NCBI GenBank assembly: GCA_003497505.1
Contig: DNNV01000132.1
Location: 1 to 6,182, forward strand
Length of the DNA stretch: 6,182 nucleotides
Source: Clostridiales bacterium
GTDB lineage: Bacteria > Bacillota > Clostridia > Tissierellales > Sedimentibacteraceae
Direction of reading: 5' to 3'
In this document: one piece after another, positions 1 to 5,590 of the stretch
Layout: each line of letters begins with the position of its first letter
Numbering within the stretch: position 1 is the first letter of the stretch
Program-made: the position numbers and the translations under genes
The notes under the pieces: model-generated
The model's input: the letters and a program-made list of their open reading frames with translations, nothing else
Databases searched by the model: none
What the model was told of the DNA's origin: nothing

Positions 1-1
1 T

Positions 2-652
2 ATGAAAAGCCTTAGGTATGAAGAGGCAAAAGACATCTGGAAATGCAATGACAAAATTGCCCAATTGAATTACAGAAGAATTCAGGCAATGGATTTGTAC
101 AGAAATCTCACTCCGTCTATACTGTCCTATGAAGGAATTCAATATCAGTATATGGCTCCGGACGTGTTCTGCACCGATGAATTCAATTATATACAGGAGC
201 ATTTGCGGATACTGTCGGGATTCTACGGTATGCTGAGGCCCTTTGACGGAGTAACTCCATACAGGCTTGAAATGCAGGCAAGGCTTCAGCCTGAAGATGC
301 ATGTTCTCTTTATGATTTCTGGAAGGACAAAATTGCGTCTGAGCTGTTTTCTGAAAGCAGCTGCATTATAAATCTGGCTTCTAAGGAATACAGCAAATGT
401 ATTTCTGATTATATTGAGGACGGAATCAGGCTTATCACATGCGTTTTCGGCGAAAGGAAGGGAAGCAAGGTAATAGAAAAGGGAACTCAGGTGAAAATGG
501 CAAGAGGCGAGATGGTGCGCTTTATGGCAGAAAAGCAGATCAAGGAAGAGGAAGATATTAAAGGCTTTGACAGGCTTAATTATTTTTATTCTGAGGAGTT
601 TTCGGACAAAGATACATATGTTTTTATAAAAGGAGATACCGGATTATTTTAA
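2..652 (+). CDS. yaaA: YaaA / UPF0246 peroxide-stress protein, 5' end cut by window
   Basis: This is the C-terminal 216 residues of a YaaA (DUF328/UPF0246) protein. Family hallmarks are visible: LSGFYGMLRPFD at about residues 71-82 of the visible part, PYRLEM at 86-91, INLASKEY at 123-130, and K-x-ARG-x-M-x-RF near 165-174. In E. coli, YaaA is an OxyR-induced cytoplasmic protein that lowers intracellular free iron during peroxide stress and binds DNA; its biochemical mechanism is not settled. Full-length members are about 245-260 residues. The visible NDKIAQLN segment aligns with a family segment that normally lies about 45-55 residues from the N-terminus, so about 35-40 residues are missing and the ATG at position 2 is almost certainly internal, not the start. 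No terminator lies between its TAA (650-652) and the next gene 25 bp downstream, so co-transcription is likely. The family assignment is confident; the role in this organism is inferred. Confidence 0.93.
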   Translation: MKSLRYEEAKDIWKCNDKIAQLNYRRIQAMDLYRNLTPSILSYEGIQYQYMAPDVFCTDEFNYIQEHLRILSGFYGMLRPFDGVTPYRLEMQARLQPEDACSLYDFWKDKIASELFSESSCIINLASKEYSKCISDYIEDGIRLITCVFGERKGSKVIEKGTQVKMARGEMVRFMAEKQIKEEEDIKGFDRLNYFYSEEFSDKDTYVFIKGDTGLF

Positions 653-677
653 ACAACATTTATGACAAGAGGACATT

Positions 678-1808
678 ATGAATAATTGCAAAAAGATGTT
701 GAGTAAAATATTTATAATCGGGGTGTTTTTTATTGTAGGGTTTTATTTGCCTGTGGAGGCTGCAGTGTCACTTACACAGGAGGAAGAGATGTACTTAGCC
801 GGACAGGATGCACTGGAGGCTGTGACTATCGGAGGGGTGGCTCCAATTCAATATATGGCTTCAAGCGAAGAGATATATAAAATAACTCCGGGCATGATTA
901 TGAGAGCTTACGGAAAAGAGATTATTCTTGTTTCGCTTTTGGCCCTGAGTGTGCTGCTGTACAGTTTTATCTCATACATACGCATTAATAAAAAGCTGAG
1001 GATACAAAACAGAAGGCATGAGAGGCTTGCTCAGATTTCCAATGAATATCTCTATGAGTATTCACCCAAGGATGATCGGCTTGAACTGTCCGACAAATGT
1101 GTCCGCCTCTTTGGAATGCAGGAGGTATTTTACAAGGTATCGGACATTATGAAGAGCATTTTGTCAGGGGATATATCGGATGGATATATTTCAATGATTC
1201 GGCTCCCCCTTGCCGACGGAGGAGAAGGAATATTCAAGGCGGTTAATTCAATTGTTCGTGATGACTACGGCAGAGTGGACTCAATCATGGGCAAGCTCAT
1301 AGATATCAGTAAAGAGGTGGCAGAAAAGGAAGAGCTTCTTATGAAGTCGCAGATTGACGGTCTGACGGGCCTGTACAATGCCACAACCACCAGGGAGCTG
1401 ATAGTGGACAGAATACGCAGCAAGGAAAAGCACAAGATGGATGCACTGATTTTGCTGGATTGCGATAACTTCAAGAATATTAATGACACCCTGGGCCACC
1501 TTACAGGAAATCAGGTTCTTGAGGATTTAGGCAGAAGCCTTAAAATTACATTCAGAAGCACCGACATTATCGGGCGCATAGGCGGAGATGAATTCTGTAT
1601 ATACATGAAGGACGTTCCTTCCGCTGAGTTTATACATGCGAAATGCGAACAGCTGGGCACGCTTGTGAAGAAGATAATGGAAAAGGAATTGGTTTCGGTA
1701 AGTATAGGTGTTGCCATTGTAAATGAGGAAAGATCCTATGAGGATTTGTTCAAAATGGCTGACGACAATATGTATACTGCTAAAAGAAGAGGAAGAGACC
1801 AATTATAG
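678..1808 (+). CDS. Membrane-anchored diguanylate cyclase (PAS-like + GGDEF) with a stub sensor domain
   Basis: A 376-residue protein predicted to make cyclic di-GMP from two GTP. Residues 1-29 look like a signal peptide or first membrane segment. Residues 30-78 form a short extracytoplasmic piece. Residues 81-100 are a clear membrane helix, followed by a charged linker (about 101-117), a PAS-like domain (about 118-213) and a GGDEF domain (about 226-376). The catalytic domain looks active: DGLTGLYN at 227-234, DCDNFKNIND at 261-270, and an intact GGDEF at 302-306. An RxxD inhibitory site (RSTD, 293-296) lies five residues before GGDEF, so product feedback inhibition is expected. One small deviation is GHLTGN where GHxxGD is usual. 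The start is supported by AGAGGA at 668-673, just upstream of ATG 678. The N-terminal LTQEEEMYLAG...APIQYM resembles the beginning of bacterial solute-binding (SBP_bac_3) sensor domains, but the remaining roughly 200 residues of such a domain are absent. The signal sensed is unknown. Confidence 0.93.
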   Translation: MNNCKKMLSKIFIIGVFFIVGFYLPVEAAVSLTQEEEMYLAGQDALEAVTIGGVAPIQYMASSEEIYKITPGMIMRAYGKEIILVSLLALSVLLYSFISYIRINKKLRIQNRRHERLAQISNEYLYEYSPKDDRLELSDKCVRLFGMQEVFYKVSDIMKSILSGDISDGYISMIRLPLADGGEGIFKAVNSIVRDDYGRVDSIMGKLIDISKEVAEKEELLMKSQIDGLTGLYNATTTRELIVDRIRSKEKHKMDALILLDCDNFKNINDTLGHLTGNQVLEDLGRSLKITFRSTDIIGRIGGDEFCIYMKDVPSAEFIHAKCEQLGTLVKKIMEKELVSVSIGVAIVNEERSYEDLFKMADDNMYTAKRRGRDQL

Positions 1809-1837
1809 TTGACAAAGCGCCATCTATTGCATATAAT
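1809..1837 (+). promoter_or_regulatory. Consensus sigma-A promoter for the riboswitch-ATPase unit
   Basis: A perfect -35 TTGACA (1809-1814) and a perfect -10 TATAAT (1832-1837) are separated by exactly 17 nt. The -35 box begins on the base after the TAG stop of the upstream cyclase gene. Transcription should start near 1843-1846, giving a leader of about 255 nt before the ATPase start codon. A promoter this strong suits a gene whose control is exerted afterwards by transcription attenuation. Confidence 0.85.
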
Positions 1838-1898
1838 TTAGTAAAATCTCTTTGCACTGCATTACATCCCCATGAGGGGTGTGAGACCAACAGTACAA

Positions 1899-1986
1899 AC
1901 TGAGCAGGCGATGCCCGAAAGGGCGTGGGGCCGGGCCGCCCTTGTAGGTGGCAGCAGATGGATTATCAACACATCTGTGGGACAGT
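1899..1986 (+). ncRNA. NiCo (czcD) riboswitch aptamer
   Basis: The sequence and fold match the NiCo/czcD riboswitch class, a four-helix metal-binding aptamer found upstream of metal exporters. P1 pairs ACTG (1899-1902) with CAGT (1983-1986). The conserved AGCAGGC follows at 1903-1909. P2 pairs ATGCCC (1911-1916) with GGGCGT (1921-1926) around a GAAA tetraloop. CCGGGCC (1931-1937) is the conserved junction segment. P3 pairs GCCGCC (1935-1940) with GGTGGC (1947-1952), followed by the conserved AGCAG. P4 pairs CAGATG (1955-1960) with CATCTG (1972-1977), followed by the conserved TGTGGGACAGT (1976-1986). The class was described as cooperatively binding Co2+ and Ni2+; a later report found that clostridial members respond to Fe2+. 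Known members switch expression on with metal. Identification comes from recalled consensus plus pairing worked out by hand, not a covariance search. Confidence 0.93.
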
Positions 1987-2012
1987 GGTATGTTCCGCAG
2001 GTGTGTATTTTT
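1969..2012 (+). terminator. Riboswitch-controlled intrinsic terminator
   Basis: Bases 1969-1984 pair without interruption with 1991-2006 (16 bp, three of them G-U) around the six-base loop GTGGTA. The stem is followed directly by A and five T residues (2008-2012), an intrinsic terminator. Its 5' arm reuses the 3' strand of aptamer helix P4 (1972-1977), the conserved GGGAC (1979-1983) and part of the P1 3' strand. Aptamer and terminator therefore cannot coexist: metal-bound aptamer means read-through, and apo RNA means termination. It should also stop any read-through from the upstream yaaA-cyclase genes, after which no other terminator is visible. Confidence 0.85.
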
Positions 2013-2028
2013 ATACCCTTACGGGACA
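1991..2028 (+). promoter_or_regulatory. Alternative read-through hairpin in the riboswitch expression platform
   Basis: Bases 1991-2007 can also pair with 2012-2028 around a TTTT loop: 17 positions, 15 paired (some G-U), two mismatches (1998/2021 and 2002/2017). This uses the 3' arm of the riboswitch terminator, so the two hairpins are mutually exclusive. Its 3' arm carries GGGACA, part of a second copy of GGGACAGT (2023-2030) that matches the aptamer's own 3' end (1979-1986). It may lock the read-through form once polymerase has passed the T tract. Alternatively it is a weak second terminator, since CTTTTC follows at 2034-2039. Its role is inferred. Confidence 0.5.
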
Positions 2029-2100
2029 GTCGACTTTTCAAATGGAGTGCCATAGGAGAAATCAAGACACTGCTTCAGGCAGGAAACGGAGGATTCTTTT

Positions 2101-4629
2101 ATGACAAACAAATCTATAAACCTGGCGGGACTAACCGCTGACGAAGCTAAAAGGCTTCAAGAACAGTTCGGGAAAAACGAACTGAATCCGCAAAAGAAGG
2201 AGAGCTTTTTCAAGAAGACTCTCCACATTATCTGTGAACCCATGTTTTTATTGTTATTAGTGGCGGCGACCATCTATTTTCTGTTGGGCGAGCCGCGGGA
2301 CGGCATCATCATGCTTATTTTTGTAGTGGGCATGATCGGCATTAATGTCATCCAGGAATGGAAAACCGACAAGACATTAAATGCTTTGAAGGACCTGTCT
2401 GCGCCTCATATTACTGTCCTCAGGGATGGGCGGGAACAGACCATTGCCAGCGCCGACCTCGTTCCCGGAGATCTGATGATGATTTGTGAGGGTGTGAAAA
2501 TTCCCGCTGATGGTGTGGTGGTTAAGTGCGCCGACCTGTCTGTGGATGAATCTTCTCTCACCGGTGAGGCAGAGGGCGTCCGTAAGGTGACAGAACATAG
2601 CTTGGAGCCGTCCGGAGACTACTGGCGCAGAGATTACTGCTATGCTGGTACGTTGGTAATTCAGGGTACGGCCACTGTTCGTGTGGATAAAATCGGGGCG
2701 TCTACCGAGTATGGCAAAATTGGCAAGAACATAGCCGCTGCTCCGCAGGAGAGCACGCCGCTCCAAAAGCAGACGGGTAAGCTGATTAGGACCTGTGCTA
2801 TCATTGCGGGCATGCTGTTTGTGCTGGTGGGCATTTTTACTTGGATGAATATACCCGACCATGATTTTATAGACCGGCTGGTGGAGAGCGTTCTCTCAGG
2901 TGTAACACTGGCTATGGCCATGATTCCGGAGGAGTTTCCGGTCATCCTCACCGTGTTTCTTTCAATGGGAGCGTGGCGGCTTGCCAAAAAGCACTCCCTT
3001 GTACGCAAGATTCCCAGCGTTGAGACTCTGGGGGCGGTGTCGGTGCTGTGTGTGGATAAGACCGGCACTATTACCATGAATCAGATGTCCGTGCAGGAAC
3101 TGTGGGTGGCCTGCGGTGATGAGCAGGGCATGGTGGAAGTCATGGGATTAGGCTGTGAGACCGATACCTATGATCCGATGGAGAAAGCGATGCTTGCCTG
3201 CTGCGAGGCTAATGGTATCACTCGGGAACACATTTTTGAAGAGAGTGCCTTCCTCACGGAATATGCTTTTACCAATGAACTAAAAATGATGGGTCATGTC
3301 TGGCGGCACGACGGAGACATCCTAGTTGCTGCTAAAGGAAGCCCTGAGGGAATTCTCACCGTATGCGAGCTGAATGAGGAGCAGCGGGCGGAGGCGGAAA
3401 GCAAAAATCTGGAGCTTTCAGGTCGTGGCTTGAGGGTCATTGCCATAGCTGCGGCAAATCCCCGCAGCGAGGCGGAAATTCCAGCCTCTATAACCGACTG
3501 CCGCCTCACGCTGCTTGGCCTTGTAGGGTTGGCTGACCCTCCCCGCGAAAGTGTGAAGGAGGACATTGCAGTCTGCAATCGGGCGGGTATCCGCGTGGTG
3601 ATGATTACAGGCGACAATGGCACCACTGCTTCAGCCATCGCTAAAAAAATTGGCCTGCTCCATGAGGACGATATTATTACCGGCGATATGCTGAATGATA
3701 TGAGTGATGAGGAGCTATGTGAGGCTGTCAAGACGGTTTCTATTTTTTCACGGGTGATTCCGGAGCATAAAATGCGCATTGTCAAAGCATTCAAGAAAAA
3801 TGGTGAAATTGTTGCCATGACCGGTGATGGAGTGAACGATGCACCGGCTCTCAAATATGCTGACATCGGTATTGCCATGGGCAAACGGGGCAGCGAGGTT
3901 TCCCGGGAAGCGGCTGACATTATCCTGATGGACGATAACTTCACAACCATTGTAGAAACTGTGAAGGACGGCCGTCGTATCTATGACAACATCCGCAAGG
4001 CGGTGGGATATGTTTTTACCATCCATATTCCAATTGCTTTTTCGGCCCTGCTTGCCCCGCTTCTTGGCATCGCGCCGGATGCGCTCCTGCTTTTACCGCT
4101 CCATGTGGTACTGCTGGAGGTGCTTGTCGATCCTACCTGCTCTATTGTTCTTGAGCGTCAGCCTGCCGAGAGCGATATCATGGAGCGCCGCCCTCGCAAT
4201 CAGAAGGATAAACTACTGACCACAGAGCTGTTTGGTAAAAGCATTTTACAGGGGATTACTGTGTTTGCCGCCTCATTCGGTTCGTATTTCGCGGTGCTGG
4301 CAAACGACCCCTCCAATGCACCGGCAGCACGCTCCATGGGGCTGACCGTCATCATGCTGGCAAATCTGTTCTTGGTGCAGGTCAACAGTTCTGACCATGA
4401 TTCAATTTTTGAATCCACCCGTCTCCTGATGAAAGACCGGGTGATGTGGGCGGCCAATCTCGGCACGCTGGCGTTGCTTTTCCTGATTCTGTATACGCCG
4501 CTGTCCGGGGCGCTGAAGCTTGCTCCACTGCCGCTGCCGCTGCTGTTGGCCGCTCTGGGGCTTTCAGCCGCATCTGTGCTTTGGTATGAGCTGATAAAGC
4601 TAAAGAATCGCTTATCTTTAAAGCGTTAA
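2101..4629 (+). CDS. P-type cation-translocating ATPase, probable transition-metal (Ni/Co/Fe) exporter
   Basis: A complete 842-residue P-type ATPase that should pump a metal cation across the membrane at the cost of ATP. Motifs in order: M1-M2 at about 43-84; actuator TGEA at 154-157 (usually TGES); M3-M4 at about 231-290 with PEEFP at 276-280; phosphorylation motif DKTGT at 319-323 (D319); nucleotide-binding KGSPE at 412-416; DPPR at 479-482; TGDN at 503-506; hinge TGDGVNDAP at 574-582; M5 at about 637-657; M6 at about 660-685; M7-M10 to about 832. Ten membrane segments and no N-terminal metal-binding CxxC domain argue for a P2-like, not a P1B, pump. SERCA calcium ligands in M5/M6 are not kept: M5 has FTIHIPIA (H642) and M6 has E673, D677, P678 and C680. 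GGAGG (2088-2092), 8 nt before ATG, fixes the start. The NiCo riboswitch upstream points to Ni2+, Co2+ or Fe2+ efflux. Automated annotation may call it calcium-transporting. Codon use is more GC-rich than in the neighbours. Confidence 0.93.
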   Translation: MTNKSINLAGLTADEAKRLQEQFGKNELNPQKKESFFKKTLHIICEPMFLLLLVAATIYFLLGEPRDGIIMLIFVVGMIGINVIQEWKTDKTLNALKDLSAPHITVLRDGREQTIASADLVPGDLMMICEGVKIPADGVVVKCADLSVDESSLTGEAEGVRKVTEHSLEPSGDYWRRDYCYAGTLVIQGTATVRVDKIGASTEYGKIGKNIAAAPQESTPLQKQTGKLIRTCAIIAGMLFVLVGIFTWMNIPDHDFIDRLVESVLSGVTLAMAMIPEEFPVILTVFLSMGAWRLAKKHSLVRKIPSVETLGAVSVLCVDKTGTITMNQMSVQELWVACGDEQGMVEVMGLGCETDTYDPMEKAMLACCEANGITREHIFEESAFLTEYAFTNELKMMGHVWRHDGDILVAAKGSPEGILTVCELNEEQRAEAESKNLELSGRGLRVIAIAAANPRSEAEIPASITDCRLTLLGLVGLADPPRESVKEDIAVCNRAGIRVVMITGDNGTTASAIAKKIGLLHEDDIITGDMLNDMSDEELCEAVKTVSIFSRVIPEHKMRIVKAFKKNGEIVAMTGDGVNDAPALKYADIGIAMGKRGSEVSREAADIILMDDNFTTIVETVKDGRRIYDNIRKAVGYVFTIHIPIAFSALLAPLLGIAPDALLLLPLHVVLLEVLVDPTCSIVLERQPAESDIMERRPRNQKDKLLTTELFGKSILQGITVFAASFGSYFAVLANDPSNAPAARSMGLTVIMLANLFLVQVNSSDHDSIFESTRLLMKDRVMWAANLGTLALLFLILYTPLSGALKLAPLPLPLLLAALGLSAASVLWYELIKLKNRLSLKR

Positions 4630-4641
4630 GCGTTAATATTC

Positions 4642-4685
4642 AAACAGCCAGACTCATGAATGATTCATGATTCTGGCTGTTTTAT
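4642..4685. terminator. Strong, probably bidirectional terminator between convergent genes
   Basis: Bases 4642-4652 pair perfectly with 4672-4682 (11 bp, core ACAGCCAGA with TCTGGCTGT). Inside this, TCATGAAT (4654-4661) and ATTCATGA (4663-4670) form a second inverted repeat, separated from the outer stem by one C/T mismatch. On the plus strand the stem runs into TTTTATTCTT, ending the ATPase transcript 12 bp after its stop codon. On the minus strand the stem is followed by TTTGAATATT, so it can also serve the convergent gene whose stop codon is at 4694-4696. Confidence 0.88.
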
Positions 4686-4693
4686 TCTTAAAA

Positions 4694-5389
4694 CTACATA
4701 ATCTGCCTCCATGATTCCGGAGACCATCCGATTTTATCATATGGAATCGTGAACTCCACAATTCCGGTGGAATATGGAGCAATATCATATTGCTGATAAT
4801 AAATTACAAGACCATGCGGAGTGAGATAGAAGCTGTCCGGATTGAAGGTACTCACTATGAGGTCCTTATAATTATCAAAGTAAATGCCGGGGTTTTCGGC
4901 AAGATTTTTTTCAGCCTGTTTAATTATTTCATCCGTAAGCAGCTTCTTGTAATCCGTGCCGGGTTTGAAAAAACTGTAGAGAGGCAGGCGTGTGCCCCTG
5001 AAGAGCTCCCATGTGGCTGAGCTTCTTGTTGTATTTCCGTGAGCTCCTCCGGTAAATTCATACTCGTCATTATACACACTCAAAAGGCAATTTTGGTTGT
5101 ATGGCGCATTAAAAGCCATGTACGCCTCATATTGGTGAAAAGGATAATCTGTAATCAGAGACTCCCTGTATTGGTCGGCTGCTTGATCATACAGCTCATT
5201 GACACGTTTTATATATTGATCTATGCTGGAAGCAATCTCACTGTTAACTAACCATTCCGTATTAGGGTTATAGATCAGGCGCAGTATCGGATACTTAATG
5301 TTAAGCTTCATAATTTCAACATTGTTAAATTTGAAAAGGCGCCTGAAATCCTCCATGTTGATGTCTGCTCTGCAAAAATTTCTGTTCAT
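4694..5389 (-). CDS. DUF4163/DUF3298 (RsiV/PdaC-like) domain protein without a signal peptide
   Basis: A 231-residue protein. Residues about 25-118 resemble DUF4163, including an alternating hydrophobic region and the motif EFTGGAHGNT at 111-120. Residues about 138-219 resemble DUF3298, ending in the typical YYQQYDIAPYSTG..EFTIPY (197-217). Domains of this kind form the extracellular part of the anti-sigma factor RsiV, which binds lysozyme, and occur in the deacetylase PdaC; free-standing clostridial versions have no assigned function. No signal peptide, membrane helix or catalytic domain is visible, so export is not supported. The start at 5389 is backed by AGGAGG at 5397-5402 on the minus strand, 7 nt upstream; a later Met at residue 12 has no comparable site. 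The gene stands alone, convergent with the ATPase and divergent from the YitT gene. Domain assignment is from pattern memory; the function is unknown. Confidence 0.82.
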   Translation of the reverse strand: MNRNFCRADINMEDFRRLFKFNNVEIMKLNIKYPILRLIYNPNTEWLVNSEIASSIDQYIKRVNELYDQAADQYRESLITDYPFHQYEAYMAFNAPYNQNCLLSVYNDEYEFTGGAHGNTTRSSATWELFRGTRLPLYSFFKPGTDYKKLLTDEIIKQAEKNLAENPGIYFDNYKDLIVSTFNPDSFYLTPHGLVIYYQQYDIAPYSTGIVEFTIPYDKIGWSPESWRQIM

Positions 5390-5505
5390 TTACATCCCTC
5401 CTGCAATATAATATGCTTAATTTTCCTAAGAGTTTAAGAATAACTGGATTTTTTCTTCCATATTCATGTGAGGAGGCTATCTTTGCCCGAAAATATAAAA
5501 TTGAG

Positions 5506-5534
5506 TTGTTACGCAGACAATATTATTGTATAAT
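5506..5534 (+). promoter_or_regulatory. Probable sigma-A promoter of the YitT-family gene
   Basis: A perfect -10 TATAAT (5529-5534) lies 17 nt after a -35 TTGTTA (5506-5511, four of six matches to TTGACA). Transcription would begin near 5541, about 50 nt before the start codon. The spacer contains a perfect inverted repeat ACAATA-T-TATTGT (5517-5529) touching the -10 box. It is a candidate operator, although part of this symmetry is expected by chance in AT-rich DNA. Confidence 0.55.
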
Positions 5535-5590
5535 AATTAACACATATAATAAAAATAAATCACGTTCCCTGTAAAGGACATAGGAGATGT

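Noticed and set aside
1868..1879. CCCC-ATGA-GGGG hairpin near the start of the riboswitch leader
   Set aside because: Only four base pairs, outside the conserved aptamer, with no T tract. Probably an incidental leader hairpin.
1862..2065. 67-codon minus-strand frame over the leader
   Set aside because: Antisense shadow of the structured riboswitch region, with no ribosome binding site or recognisable product.
1872..2141. 89-codon plus-strand frame running through the leader into the ATPase gene
   Set aside because: It covers the riboswitch aptamer and terminator, has no good ribosome binding site, resembles no protein family and overlaps the ATPase start in another frame. The RNA structure explains this sequence.
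2377..4573. Several long minus-strand frames (up to 218 codons) inside the ATPase gene
   Set aside because: Antisense frames are common opposite GC-richer coding DNA. Their products are low-complexity, Ser/Arg/Pro-rich sequences with no family motifs, while the plus-strand frame carries every P-type ATPase motif.
4621..4636. Tandem repeat AAGCGTT-AAGCGTT spanning the ATPase stop codon
   Set aside because: Two copies of seven bases is too little to suggest function or an insertion target duplication. No matching copy was seen at the other end of the unit.
4790..5251. Two plus-strand frames opposite the DUF3298 gene
   Set aside because: They lack ribosome binding sites and family resemblance. 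The minus-strand frame has a strong AGGAGG and recognisable domains.
5408..5437. Possible minus-strand promoter (TTAAAC, 18 nt, TATTAT) for the DUF3298 gene
   Set aside because: The -35 match is poor, and the predicted start site would fall at the edge of the AGGAGG, leaving a nearly leaderless mRNA. Not convincing enough to annotate.
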